Shown in pieces: positions 8,171 to 17,483 of a DNA stretch of 40,986 bases. Each line of letters begins with the position of its first letter. Position 1 is the first letter of the stretch. The position numbers were made by a program, and so were the translations under genes. This DNA comes from Clostridia bacterium (GTDB taxonomy: Bacteria > Bacillota > Clostridia > TANB77 > CAG-508), in the NCBI GenBank assembly GCA_017510825.1, contig JAFWMA010000004.1, positions 1 through 40,986 of the forward strand. The letters are read 5' to 3'. The notes below the pieces were generated by a model, which was not told where the DNA came from, ran no database searches, and worked only from the letters and a program-made list of their open reading frames with translations.

Positions 8171-8887
8171 ATGGTAAAAAAAATAATAAAGTTTTTCATA
8201 TTTATTTTAATAGTTATAATAATTGCTTTAGCTGTTATTGGGTGGTATGGCCATGGATATTACGAAAAAACGATTGCTAAAACACCGATTGAGACAAAAG
8301 TAAAGGAAATTAGAGAGGAATATACCTTTGTAAAATCTGACAATATTCCAGAGAACTATTTTAAAGCAGTTGTTGCAGTAGAAGACAAAAGATACTACAA
8401 CCATGGTGCAGCAGATATTTTTGGAATTGGTAGAGCTATTGTTGTAAATACAAAAAATAAGGAACTGCAAGAAGGAGGAAGCACAATAACGCAACAAGTA
8501 GCGAAAAATATGTATTTTATTGATGATGATAGTGATGTTGTAAAAAGAAAAGTTGCTGAGATGTTTACTGCAATGGAACTTGAAAAAAAATATAGTAAGG
8601 ACGAAATTTTAGAATTATATGCAAATATAATATATTTTGGAAATGGATATTATGGGATAAATGAGGCTTGCCAGGGATATTTACACAAAGACCCGAAAGA
8701 CATGAATTTGGCAGAATGTACAATGATGGCTGGAATACCTAATGCCCCGAGTGTGTATGCTCCAACGGTAAACAAAGATTTATGTAAAAAAAGACAACAA
8801 AAAGTTATATCTTCAATGGTAGATAATGGAGATATAACTAAAGAACTAGCAGAAAAAATTGACTCAAGTTTCATTGACGAAATTTGA
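8171..8887 (+). CDS. Monofunctional peptidoglycan glycosyltransferase (GT51)
   Basis: 238 residues from the ATG at 8171. A TTG at 8159 gives a longer frame, but its ribosome site (AGAGG, 8154-8158) would touch the start, so I prefer the ATG. One N-terminal membrane anchor (residues about 3-23) is followed by a GT51 domain. The catalytic-glutamate motif VVAVEDKRYYNH lies near 73-84 and GGSTITQQVAKNMYF near 107-121, followed by ELEKKYSKDEILELYANIIYFG. No transpeptidase domain follows, so it polymerises lipid II glycan strands without cross-linking, outside the membrane. It ends immediately before the next gene's ribosome site. Confidence 0.92.
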   Translation: MVKKIIKFFIFILIVIIIALAVIGWYGHGYYEKTIAKTPIETKVKEIREEYTFVKSDNIPENYFKAVVAVEDKRYYNHGAADIFGIGRAIVVNTKNKELQEGGSTITQQVAKNMYFIDDDSDVVKRKVAEMFTAMELEKKYSKDEILELYANIIYFGNGYYGINEACQGYLHKDPKDMNLAECTMMAGIPNAPSVYAPTVNKDLCKKRQQKVISSMVDNGDITKELAEKIDSSFIDEI

Positions 8888-8901
8888 GCTTGGAGGGAAT
8901 T

Positions 8902-9909
8902 ATGGAAGAAGTGATTGATATACTTTCAGATATCAAAAAAGTTACAAGAATTATTGATGTTAACAAAATAATAAAGGTATATGATAAAGAGGCATTGAAA
9001 AATGTATTTTTACTTATATTTTTGTGGATATTTATAGCATTAACATTTTTCTTATTATATAGTTATAATTTAATTACTTTATATTGGTATATTATACCAA
9101 TGTTTGCATTTATTTCTCTTTTAATAATAAAAAACATCTTTGCTTATACTAAAATAGAATTTTCTAATAATGAGATTATATGTACAAAAGGTTTTGTTAA
9201 TAAGAGAGTATTTAATATTAATAACGATGTACTAATTTATTCGGGTTATAAAGTTGGAAAAAGTAAAAAGATATTTATTCAGGATAAAAACCAGAATTTT
9301 GCAATACAATATAATAATGTTAGTGAAGAACAAATTAGATTTTTTTTAAATAATTTATATATGGAAAAAGCAATAAACCCTGGTGTAAATAAAACAGAAT
9401 ATGCGAAAAACATAGAGTACTTAGAAAAGTGGAGATTATTTTTAGGACAAATGAAAAGGACTAAAGGAATAAAAAAAGAGTCTAAAACCATTAGCCTTAA
9501 AACAGATAATATTTATATGGCATATGCAATAGGATTTCCAACATTATTGGGTTGGGGATTGATAGCAATAGTATTGATACTATGCAATAATATTCCACTT
9601 GCAATTTTTTGTGCAACATTAGGATTGCCATTTTTGTTTATAGCATATAAAATTTATAAGAAATCATTAAAAACTTACATTGTAACAAGTGACGGTAAAC
9701 TAATTATTAATAATAAAGAATTCTTTAGTGGGTACGAAATGCTTTATGTAGCTATTGAAAGAAGAAAAGTTTTTTCAAGTGCTGGAGAGGAAAGTAGATT
9801 AGCTTATTATTTAAAAATAAAGTCAAATAATGACTATGATGGTATGGAAATTTCAAAGCTTAATATAAAACAGGTTTTTGAGTTACTAAATTGTTTTATA
9901 TATGATTAA
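8902..9909 (+). CDS. Membrane protein with two TM-hairpin plus PH-like modules
   Basis: 335 residues from the ATG at 8902, chosen because GGAGGGA sits just upstream; a TTG at 8884 is unlikely. The protein looks internally duplicated. Each half has a pair of hydrophobic helices (about 36-84 and 208-252) followed by a short beta-rich domain of the type seen in bacterial PH (YdbS/YdbT-like) proteins (IEFSNNEIICTKGF in the first half, YIVTSDGKLIINNKEF in the second). Family assignment is by pattern only. It follows the transglycosylase with overlapping expression signals and may belong to the same envelope-related transcript. Function unknown. Confidence 0.75.
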   Translation: MEEVIDILSDIKKVTRIIDVNKIIKVYDKEALKNVFLLIFLWIFIALTFFLLYSYNLITLYWYIIPMFAFISLLIIKNIFAYTKIEFSNNEIICTKGFVNKRVFNINNDVLIYSGYKVGKSKKIFIQDKNQNFAIQYNNVSEEQIRFFLNNLYMEKAINPGVNKTEYAKNIEYLEKWRLFLGQMKRTKGIKKESKTISLKTDNIYMAYAIGFPTLLGWGLIAIVLILCNNIPLAIFCATLGLPFLFIAYKIYKKSLKTYIVTSDGKLIINNKEFFSGYEMLYVAIERRKVFSSAGEESRLAYYLKIKSNNDYDGMEISKLNIKQVFELLNCFIYD

Positions 9910-9944
9910 ATAACATATTAAAAAACAAAAGGAAAGGATAAAAA

Positions 9945-12617
9945 ATGAAAAAATTACTATTAATAGATGGAAATTCAATAATGAATAGAGCATTTTATGG
10001 AATAATGAGTAGTAAAATACTAACAACAGATGATGGAAAATACACAAATGCGTTATATGGTTTTTTATCAATTATGTTCAAAAACATTGAAGAAGTTAAT
10101 CCTAACTATATGATGATAGCATTTGATTCAAAAACAGGCTCAGATACAAGAAAAAAAAAATATGAAGGATATAAAAAAAATAGACATGGAATGCCTAACG
10201 AACTTGCTGAACAAATGCCAGAGATAAAAGAAATATTAAAAGCAATGAACATAGAATATTTGGAATTAGATAATTATGAAGGAGATGACATTCTTGGTTC
10301 AACTGCAAAAAGATTTGCAAGTAATGACCTAGAGATATATATACTATCTGGAGATAGAGATTTATTTCAACTTGTGGAAGATAACATTTATATAAGAATT
10401 CCTAGAACAAAACTTGGTAAAACTGAAACAATTGTATATGATATAGAAAAAGTTAAAGAAGAATATGGATTAGAACCTAAAACATTAATTGACTTAAAAG
10501 CACTAATGGGAGATTCATCCGACGAAATACCCGGTTGCCCTGGGGTTGGACCAAAGACCGCAACTGAATTATTAAAAAAATATAATACTTTAGATAAACT
10601 ATATGAAGCATTAGAAGATGACGAAAAAAGCAAAGAAATAAGACCAAAGCTAAAAGAAAAACTTATAGAGAATAAGGAATTAGTATACATTTCGAAAGAA
10701 ATTGGTACAATTGACACAAATGCCGAAATAGGATATAGCTTAGAAGACGTAGAAGTAAAAGAATGGAATAATGAAGAAGTAAGTAAACTATTTAAATACT
10801 ATAAATTTAATAGATTTATGGTAAGATTTAATTTAGAGGAAAACATGAATTATAGCAATGAAACTAAAGCAGAAGAAATAGAAAAACAAATAACGATAGT
10901 AAATAAAGATTTTAAAGATATTGCAATAAAAGAAAAATTAATATATTATCTAGTAACAAATCCTTCAGATAATGAAACAAAAATAATAAAAAAAGACATT
11001 GAAGGAATTGTAATATACGAAGAAACAACATCGTTAAATGTATATATTCACAAACCAAGTATGGACAATTTAAAAGAGATATTTGAAAATGAAAATATAG
11101 AAAAAATAGGGTTTAAATTAACCGAAGATTATGTTCTTTTAAGAGAGATAGGAATCAAACCTAAAAATTTAAAATATGATATTGAAGTGGCTGTATATGA
11201 TATAGACCCTACAAATATAAAACACAGTCTTGAAGAAATTTCAATGCAATACTTGAATTTGGATTTATCAAAATTTACATCAGAAAAACAAATAACGCTA
11301 TTTGAAGATAATTCAAATAAAAATGAAATAGGCTCATACATATATGCAATTCGCAAACTTTATGAGTATTCAAAGAAAAAATTAGAAAAAAACAATTCTT
11401 ATAAATTATTTAATGAAATTGAAATGCCCCTTGTATCTGCATTAGGTGAAATGCAATATAATGGAATGTTATGTAATAAAGAAACATTAATCAGCTTTGG
11501 AAATGAATTAAAAAAAAGAATAGATATAATAACACAAGAAATATATGATATGGCAGGAGAAGAATTTAATATTAATTCCACACAACAACTAGGAATGATT
11601 CTATTTGAAAAATTAAAACTTACTATTATAAAGAAAAATAAAAGAGGTTATTCAACAGATGTTAATACACTAGAAAAAATTGAAAAAGAGCATCCAATAA
11701 TATCAAAAATCTTAGAATATAGAAGTTTGACAAAGTTAAATTCAACTTATGTTGATGGATTAGTTCCATACATTAATAAAAAAACTGGAAGAATTCATTC
11801 TTATTTCCATCAAACAATAACAGCAACTGGAAGAATTAGTTCAACAGAACCAAATTTACAGAACATACCAACACGTGATGATTTTGGAAAAAACATTAAA
11901 AAATCATTTAAACCTGAAGAGGGATATATATATATTGATGCTGATTATTCTCAAATAGAATTAAGAGTTTTAGCACATATAGCTCAAGATAAAAACATGA
12001 TAAAAGCATTTAATAATGATGAAGATATACATAGAGAAGTTGCATCAAAAGTATTTAATACACCATTTAATGAAGTAACAAGCCAGCAAAGATCTAAAGC
12101 AAAAGCAGTTAATTTCGGAATAGTTTATGGGATAACATCATATGGTTTAGCAAAACAACTTGAAATTACAAATAAAGAAGCTAACGAATATATAAACAGT
12201 TACCTAGAAAAATATGATGGAGTAAAAAGATTTATGGACTCAATAGTTAATAATGCAAAGAAAAAGGGATACGTTGAAACTTTATTTGGAAGAAGAAGGT
12301 ATATTCCAGAATTAAAATCAAATAACTATATGATAAGAGAATTCGGAAAACGAGCAGCAATGAATACTCCTATTCAAGGAACAGCAGCAGATATAATGAA
12401 AATAGCAATGAATAGAGTTCATAGAGAGCTAGAAAAAAATAAAATAGACGCAAAAATTATATTACAAGTACATGATGAACTAATAATTGAAGCAAAAAAA
12501 GAAGAAGCACAAAAAGCAAAACAAATTTTAAAAACTTCAATGGAAGAAACAATAAAACTAGACATTCCTCTTAAAGTTGAACTATGCGAGGCAGATGACT
12601 GGTATAATGCAAAATAA
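9945..12617 (+). CDS. polA: DNA polymerase I
   Basis: 890 residues, normal length. The N-terminal 5'-3' exonuclease domain (LLIDGNSIMNRAFYG, YEGDDILGS, LSGDRDLFQLV, and the helix-hairpin-helix GCPGVGPKTA) spans about 1-290. The middle domain lacks clear 3'-5' exonuclease carboxylates: where D-x-E is expected it reads EGIVIYEETTS, so proofreading is probably absent, as in Bacillus Pol I. The polymerase domain has intact motifs A (DADYSQIELRVLAHIAQD), B (RSKAKAVNFGIVYG) and C (VHDELIIEA). It serves replication gap filling and repair. The GGAAAGG ribosome site is clear. The downstream gene is a lytic transglycosylase; coaE, often found next to polA in Bacillota, is not here. Confidence 0.97.
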   Translation: MKKLLLIDGNSIMNRAFYGIMSSKILTTDDGKYTNALYGFLSIMFKNIEEVNPNYMMIAFDSKTGSDTRKKKYEGYKKNRHGMPNELAEQMPEIKEILKAMNIEYLELDNYEGDDILGSTAKRFASNDLEIYILSGDRDLFQLVEDNIYIRIPRTKLGKTETIVYDIEKVKEEYGLEPKTLIDLKALMGDSSDEIPGCPGVGPKTATELLKKYNTLDKLYEALEDDEKSKEIRPKLKEKLIENKELVYISKEIGTIDTNAEIGYSLEDVEVKEWNNEEVSKLFKYYKFNRFMVRFNLEENMNYSNETKAEEIEKQITIVNKDFKDIAIKEKLIYYLVTNPSDNETKIIKKDIEGIVIYEETTSLNVYIHKPSMDNLKEIFENENIEKIGFKLTEDYVLLREIGIKPKNLKYDIEVAVYDIDPTNIKHSLEEISMQYLNLDLSKFTSEKQITLFEDNSNKNEIGSYIYAIRKLYEYSKKKLEKNNSYKLFNEIEMPLVSALGEMQYNGMLCNKETLISFGNELKKRIDIITQEIYDMAGEEFNINSTQQLGMILFEKLKLTIIKKNKRGYSTDVNTLEKIEKEHPIISKILEYRSLTKLNSTYVDGLVPYINKKTGRIHSYFHQTITATGRISSTEPNLQNIPTRDDFGKNIKKSFKPEEGYIYIDADYSQIELRVLAHIAQDKNMIKAFNNDEDIHREVASKVFNTPFNEVTSQQRSKAKAVNFGIVYGITSYGLAKQLEITNKEANEYINSYLEKYDGVKRFMDSIVNNAKKKGYVETLFGRRRYIPELKSNNYMIREFGKRAAMNTPIQGTAADIMKIAMNRVHRELEKNKIDAKIILQVHDELIIEAKKEEAQKAKQILKTSMEETIKLDIPLKVELCEADDWYNAK

Positions 12618-12648
12618 ATTAATAAGAGGAAAAATCGAAGGGAATCAT

Positions 12649-13191
12649 ATGAAAAAAATACCTAAAATATTTGCATTTATTATAATAGCTATATTATTAA
12701 TTTTTAATATAAATAATTTTTCAAGAATTATTTATAAAATGGATTATAGTGAATATGTCAATAAATATTCTTTAGAATACAATGTTGACCCATTTATGAT
12801 ATATGCAATTATAAAAGCAGAAAGTAATTTTAACTATAATGCAACTTCAAACAGAGGTGCAACAGGACTTATGCAGTTAATGGATAACACAGCCAAAGAA
12901 GTTTCTACAAATGAAACAATAGATTATGAGTCGGGAACAACACTTTATAATCCTGAAGAAAATATTAAGCTTGGAACAAAATATTATTCTGATTTACGAA
13001 AGCAATTTAAAAATGATAACATAGCTCTAGCTGCATATAATGCAGGAAGCGGTAATGTACAAAAATGGATAGATGAAGGAGTTATAAAAGAAGATGGAAC
13101 AGACATAGAAAATATCCCGTTCAAAGAAACAAATACTTATGTAAGAAAAATCTTAAAAGATTATACGATATATAGAAAACTATATACCTAA
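12649..13191 (+). CDS. Soluble lytic murein transglycosylase (Slt/MltE-like, GH23)
   Basis: 180 residues from the ATG at 12649, picked because GAAGGG lies six bases upstream; a frame extending upstream into polA is less likely. A single N-terminal hydrophobic anchor or signal (residues 5-21) is followed by a GH23 domain. It contains the catalytic-Glu motif IIKAESNFNYNA, then GATGLMQLM, NIKLGTKYY and ALAAYNAGSGNVQKW. It cleaves peptidoglycan glycan strands by forming 1,6-anhydro-muramyl ends. The start lies 32 bases after polA. A long inverted repeat follows the stop. Confidence 0.93.
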   Translation: MKKIPKIFAFIIIAILLIFNINNFSRIIYKMDYSEYVNKYSLEYNVDPFMIYAIIKAESNFNYNATSNRGATGLMQLMDNTAKEVSTNETIDYESGTTLYNPEENIKLGTKYYSDLRKQFKNDNIALAAYNAGSGNVQKWIDEGVIKEDGTDIENIPFKETNTYVRKILKDYTIYRKLYT

Positions 13192-13195
13192 CACT

Positions 13196-13289
13196 TCAAT
13201 TTCAAAAGGTTATAATATACAGTGAAAAAAGATTGCACAGAGAACAATATATCCAAGCAAAACTGTATATTATAACCTTTTGAAATTGA
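13196..13289. repeat. 28-bp perfect inverted repeat, possible miniature element
   Basis: Arms 13196-13223 and 13262-13289 are perfectly complementary over 28 bases, separated by 38 bases. The arm contains TTTCAAAAGGTTATAATA. No T-run follows, so it is not a standard terminator, although the transcript would form a very stable hairpin five bases after the transglycosylase stop codon. Confidence 0.9.
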
Positions 13290-13400
13290 TAATAACGAAG
13301 ATTTTAAAAATAAAAATAAAATTTGCATTTCTAGAGGTTAGGGGTGGAAAATTTTATAATATTATGATAAAATATTAAAAAATAAATCAGGAGCAAATTA

Positions 13401-13877
13401 ATGATTAAACCAGACGCACAATTTGAGAAAATTACTGATATAAAAATAGAGTTTCTTAAAGAGCATAAAATTAAAGGAATTATATTAGATTTAGATAATA
13501 CACTAATTGATTTAGATGGGAACTTTCTAGAAGGAATTATTGACTGGATAAAAAAAATAAAAAAATCAAATATAAAATTATGTATTGCAACAAATAGTAT
13601 CAGCAAAGAAAAGATATCAAAGTTATCAAAAAAATTAGATGTACCTTATGTATATAAATCCTTTAAACCATCTAAAAAAGGAATAAAACAAGCAATAAAA
13701 ATTTTGCATATTAATAATTCTAATATTGCAGAAGTAGGAGATCAACTATTTACAGATGTTTGGGTTTCTAATAGGATGAATTTATTTTCTATTTTAACAA
13801 AACCAATCGCAAAAGATAGATTTAAAATCGATAAATTAAAAAGAAAAATTGAACAATGGTATTTATCAAGACAATAA
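13401..13877 (+). CDS. YqeG-family HAD-type phosphatase
   Basis: 158 residues. HAD motif I reads GIILDLDNTLIDLDG (residues about 29-43), with both catalytic aspartates in D-L-D-N-T. Motif II is CIATNS near 62. The lysine motif is represented by KPSKKGIKQAI, and motif III/IV by VGDQLFTDVWVSNRM near 113. This matches the YqeG family (HAD subclass IIIA), found across Bacillota; its substrate is not settled, with nucleotide or sugar phosphates suggested for relatives. Length is slightly under the usual ~170. AGGAGC-like ribosome site. It is followed closely by the prepilin peptidase gene. Confidence 0.9.
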   Translation: MIKPDAQFEKITDIKIEFLKEHKIKGIILDLDNTLIDLDGNFLEGIIDWIKKIKKSNIKLCIATNSISKEKISKLSKKLDVPYVYKSFKPSKKGIKQAIKILHINNSNIAEVGDQLFTDVWVSNRMNLFSILTKPIAKDRFKIDKLKRKIEQWYLSRQ

Positions 13878-13904
13878 TTATACGAAAGAGAGTAGGAGGA
13901 AATT

Positions 13905-14639
13905 ATGTATATTAATGATTTACACATATTACGTTATTTTTTTATAGGAGTATTAGGATTATTTGTTGGACAATTTTTAGACTGGGCGAATGTAAGACTA
14001 GAAAACCATGAAAAGATTTTATGTAAAGAATTCTTTACATCATACTTACGCCACATAAAAATAAATGCAAAATTAATATATCCAATGGCCTTAATTTATA
14101 TAGGACTATTATATAATTTTGGATGGACTTGGGAATTTCTTCAATATGCTATTCTAGCACCAATGTTCGTATCTGTTTTTATAATTGATTATAGAAAGCA
14201 AATAATACCCAATAGACTATCTCTATCAATTTTTGAAATTGGATTGATATTTACATTTGCTTTTGGAATATCTAATTTTGATTTTTTTATTAATAGAGTT
14301 TTAGGACTGTGTGTAGGTGGAGGAATATTTTTATTAATAACACTAATTGGAGGATTAATTGCAGGTAAAGAAGCAATGGGATTTGGCGATGTAAAACTAA
14401 TGGCTGGACTTGGATTAGTGTTTGGTTGGCTAAACACAATAATGATTTCTGTATCATCATTCCTGCTTGGATCAATTATTAGTATTGCACTGCTAGTAAT
14501 GCGTAAAAAGAAAGGCAGTGAATATATTCCATTTGGACCATTTATTATTTTAGCAACATTTTTACTAATATTTGTTCCAGATAATATAATGCTTACTGTT
14601 TTATTAAAAATATTTACATTAGGAATGTATCAAGGATAA
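13905..14639 (+). CDS. Type IV prepilin peptidase (A24 family)
   Basis: 244 residues with about seven hydrophobic segments. The two catalytic aspartates of the A24 aspartyl protease family are visible: the IIDYRKQIIPNRLS motif near residues 94-107 and the GFGDVKLM motif near 160-167. The N-terminal cytoplasmic loop, which in PilD holds a zinc-binding Cys4 and methylase function, here has only one cysteine (ILCKEF), as in many Gram-positive ComC-like enzymes. It should cleave class III signal peptides; the pilin-like protein at 4015-4587 is a possible substrate. No pilus assembly ATPase or other fimbrial gene is in the window. Confidence 0.93.
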   Translation: MYINDLHILRYFFIGVLGLFVGQFLDWANVRLENHEKILCKEFFTSYLRHIKINAKLIYPMALIYIGLLYNFGWTWEFLQYAILAPMFVSVFIIDYRKQIIPNRLSLSIFEIGLIFTFAFGISNFDFFINRVLGLCVGGGIFLLITLIGGLIAGKEAMGFGDVKLMAGLGLVFGWLNTIMISVSSFLLGSIISIALLVMRKKKGSEYIPFGPFIILATFLLIFVPDNIMLTVLLKIFTLGMYQG

Positions 14640-14676
14640 TAATATAAAAAATTGTGCTAAAAAGAAAGGAATAGTT

Positions 14677-15744
14677 ATGAATACAAGAATCAGAAAATTT
14701 AAAGAATCAATGAAAAACGAAAATTTAGACGGTTTCATAATTAAAAATCCAATCAATATAAGATATTTTACTGGTCTTAACCTTGAAGGAACATTTTTAA
14801 TAAATAAAACTGAAAACATTTTATTGACTGATGGTCGTTATATTGAAGAAGCCCATCAGTTAATAACAATTTCAGACGAAATAATAGTACACGATATAGC
14901 ACAATATCAAGAATATGACTACATAAATATTTTTGCTGAATGTGATAAAGTTGGTTTTGAAGATAATTATATAACATACTCAAACTATACAAAACTAATC
15001 AGAACATTTAGAATTAAAGAAGCAGTAGAAGCAAATCTGTTGATTGATAAAATGAGAGAAATAAAAGATGATAACGAGATAAAAAATATTGAAATTGCAT
15101 GTAATATAACTGACGAATGTTTCTTATATTTGCAAGATTTTATAAAGATAGGAATGACAGAAAAACAAATAGCATTTGAAATTTATAAATTTTTTATAGA
15201 ACACAAGGCAGAGGGAATCGCTTTCGACACAATAGTTGCAAGTGGAAAAAATTCATCAAAACCCCATGCTATTCCAACAGATAAAAAAATAGAATTTGGA
15301 GATATAATATTAATAGACTTCGGAGCAAAATACAAAGGATATTGTGCTGATATGACAAGAACAATATTTGTGGGTAAAGTAACTGATATTCAAAAAAACA
15401 TATATAAATTAGTTTTAGATACACAAAATAGAGCTCTAAATAAGATGAAAAGCAATGCTGATACAAAAGAAATAAGCGAATATGTTAAAAACGAATTTTC
15501 ATTTAATAACTTTGAATTCATACATGCATTAGGACATGGTGTTGGATTGGATATACATGAAAAACCATTTTTTAGTACAAGATTTAACAACAAATTACGC
15601 CTAAATATGGTGGTTACAGATGAACCAGGAATTTATATACCTAATGAATTTGGTATAAGAATAGAAGATACTGTCTTAATAAATAATATGGAACCAAGAG
15701 TACTAACGAAATCAAATAAGAATATTACAATTATTAAAGGATAA
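14677..15744 (+). CDS. Xaa-Pro aminopeptidase (M24B)
   Basis: 355 residues. The N-terminal creatinase-like domain (IRYFTGLNLEGTFLI) leads to the M24 pita-bread domain. The five metal ligands are all identifiable: DFGAKYKGYCADMTRT supplies two aspartates, GHGVGLDIHE the histidine, TDEPGIYIP and GIRIEDTVLI the two glutamates. HA(I)PTDKK matches the substrate-pocket histidine region. It removes an N-terminal residue preceding proline from peptides in the cytoplasm. In many Bacillota this gene precedes efp, but here it is followed by a fresh promoter and mreB. Confidence 0.94.
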   Translation: MNTRIRKFKESMKNENLDGFIIKNPINIRYFTGLNLEGTFLINKTENILLTDGRYIEEAHQLITISDEIIVHDIAQYQEYDYINIFAECDKVGFEDNYITYSNYTKLIRTFRIKEAVEANLLIDKMREIKDDNEIKNIEIACNITDECFLYLQDFIKIGMTEKQIAFEIYKFFIEHKAEGIAFDTIVASGKNSSKPHAIPTDKKIEFGDIILIDFGAKYKGYCADMTRTIFVGKVTDIQKNIYKLVLDTQNRALNKMKSNADTKEISEYVKNEFSFNNFEFIHALGHGVGLDIHEKPFFSTRFNNKLRLNMVVTDEPGIYIPNEFGIRIEDTVLINNMEPRVLTKSNKNITIIKG

Positions 15745-15745
15745 T

Positions 15746-15774
15746 TTGATATTTTATAGGAAATGTTGTATAAT
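15746..15774 (+). promoter_or_regulatory. Promoter of the mreB-like gene
   Basis: TTGATA (15746-15751) and TATAAT (15769-15774), 17-base spacer, starting one base after the peptidase stop codon. Confidence 0.85.
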
Positions 15775-15843
15775 AAAAGATATGCGAATTGGTTTATAGA
15801 TTACCCTAAAAATCTAAATAAAAAATGAGGACTTAATGCAATA

Positions 15844-16854
15844 ATGAGCGAAGATATAGGCATTGATTTAGGAACAGCTAATATTATTATTTACATTAAA
15901 GGTAAAGGAATCGTATTAAGAGAACCTTCTATTATAGCTGTTAATAAGGATACAAATGAAGTTATTGCTGTTGGAGATGAAGCTAATAAAATGCTTGGAA
16001 GAACTCCAAACAATATAGAAGTAATTAAACCATTAAAAGATGGAGTTATATCAAATTTTACATTAACTGCAAAAATGATAAAACATTATATTAAAAAAGT
16101 TTCAAAGAAGAGCTTTTTTGCACCTAGAATAATGATCTGTGTTCCTTCACAAATTACTGAAGTTGAAAAGAGAGCTGTATTAGATGTGGCAATGCAGTCT
16201 GGTGCAAAAAGAGTTTATTTAATTGAAGAACCAGTTGCAGCTGCAATAGGAGCTGGAATAGACATAACAAAACCATCAGGAAACCTTGTAATAGATATAG
16301 GTGGTGGAACAACTGATGTTGCAGTTATATCAATGAATAGTGCAGTGATGAGCACATCAATTAAATTTGCGGGTAATAGAATTGATGAAACCATAATAAG
16401 ATATTTTAAAAAAAGACATAGAATATTAATAGGAGAAAAAACAGCACAACATATAAAAAAGACAATAGGATGTGCATATCCAAGGGTTGAAAATATTGGA
16501 ATGAAAGCAAGGGGAAGAAATTTAACAAATGGTTTACCTGCTGAGATTGAAATAAGCTCAGAGGAGCTAATGAAACCAATAGTAAATGATTGCATGAGAA
16601 TTGTTGAAGCTGTAAAATCAACAATAGAAAAAACACCACCAGAGCTAGTAGAAGACATAAGCAATAAAGGAATTTATATGACAGGAGGAGGAAGCTTATT
16701 ACATGGAATAGATAAACTGATTCAAAAGAATACAGGAATCAAAGTAACAGTTGCAGATGATGCAATATCATGTGTTGCAATTGGAACAGGAAAAGCATTA
16801 AATAATTTAGATTTACTAGATGAAAAAAATAAAAAGCAAAAAACAGATAATTAG
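15844..16854 (+). CDS. mreB: MreB/Mbl-family actin-like cell-shape protein
   Basis: 336 residues, typical length. The actin-fold nucleotide-binding motifs are present: IGIDLGTANIIIY (phosphate 1, residues about 5-17), IEEPVAAAIGAG (about 128-139), VIDIGGGTTDVAVIS (phosphate 2, about 148-162), and MTGGGSLLHG (adenosine, near 279). It polymerises under the membrane and guides lateral wall synthesis. No mreC or mreD follows, so this is more likely an Mbl/MreBH-type solitary paralogue than the first gene of mreBCD. The ribosome site GAGGA is rather far (13 bases) from the ATG; an ATG at 15838 is out of frame and meets a stop at once. Confidence 0.94.
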   Translation: MSEDIGIDLGTANIIIYIKGKGIVLREPSIIAVNKDTNEVIAVGDEANKMLGRTPNNIEVIKPLKDGVISNFTLTAKMIKHYIKKVSKKSFFAPRIMICVPSQITEVEKRAVLDVAMQSGAKRVYLIEEPVAAAIGAGIDITKPSGNLVIDIGGGTTDVAVISMNSAVMSTSIKFAGNRIDETIIRYFKKRHRILIGEKTAQHIKKTIGCAYPRVENIGMKARGRNLTNGLPAEIEISSEELMKPIVNDCMRIVEAVKSTIEKTPPELVEDISNKGIYMTGGGSLLHGIDKLIQKNTGIKVTVADDAISCVAIGTGKALNNLDLLDEKNKKQKTDN

Positions 16855-16884
16855 TATACTTTTTAAACCCATGGAGTTAATTGT

Positions 16885-17445
16885 ATGAATAAGACAAAGA
16901 GAAAAATATTCGAAACTTCAATGAAACTATTTGCTGAAAAAGGATATGATGGAACTAGTATAGAAGAAATAACATCAGTTGTAGGAGTAGCAAAAGGAAC
17001 TTTATATTATCATTTTTCAAGCAAAGAAGAAATATTTAATTTTTTAGTTGAAGAAGGAATGAACTTATTAAAAAACAGCATAACAATTAAGACAAAAAAA
17101 CAGGAAAAATATATTGATAAATTAAGAGCCATAATATTAATACAAATAAAAATTATAGCAAAATATAAAAATTTTATGTCCATAGTTTTAAGCGAAATAT
17201 GGGGCAATAGTTCAAGAAGCAAAACCTGTCAAGAATTTCTTGAAGACTACTTAAAAATAGTAAAAAATATAATAGTTGATGGAATTCAAAACAATGAGAT
17301 AAAAAAAGTTGATGTTGAAATCGTAGCAGATGAAATTTTTGGAATTGTATGTACAGTTTTATACTATACGAAAAATAATAAACTGGACATAGAAAAAGTA
17401 TTTAAAGAAATTGACAAAACTATTATAAAAAGTTTAAAAGTGTAA
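16885..17445 (+). CDS. TetR/AcrR-family transcriptional regulator
   Basis: 186 residues. The N-terminal helix-turn-helix is typical: IFETSMKLFAEKGYDGTSIEEI, then GVAKGTLYYHFSSKEEIF (residues about 8-52). The C-terminal half is an all-helical ligand/dimer domain with little conservation. It starts 30 bases after mreB and ends 38 bases before an acyl-CoA synthetase. By analogy with FadR-type TetR regulators next to fatty-acid genes, it may sense acyl-CoA and control the synthetase; that is inference from context only. Confidence 0.92.
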   Translation: MNKTKRKIFETSMKLFAEKGYDGTSIEEITSVVGVAKGTLYYHFSSKEEIFNFLVEEGMNLLKNSITIKTKKQEKYIDKLRAIILIQIKIIAKYKNFMSIVLSEIWGNSSRSKTCQEFLEDYLKIVKNIIVDGIQNNEIKKVDVEIVADEIFGIVCTVLYYTKNNKLDIEKVFKEIDKTIIKSLKV

Positions 17446-17483
17446 AAGTATATTATGAAAAAGAGAAAGGCATATATATAAAA

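Noticed and set aside
15838..15846. Earlier ATG for the mreB-like gene, better spaced to GAGGA
   Set aside because: That ATG is in another frame and runs into a stop codon immediately.
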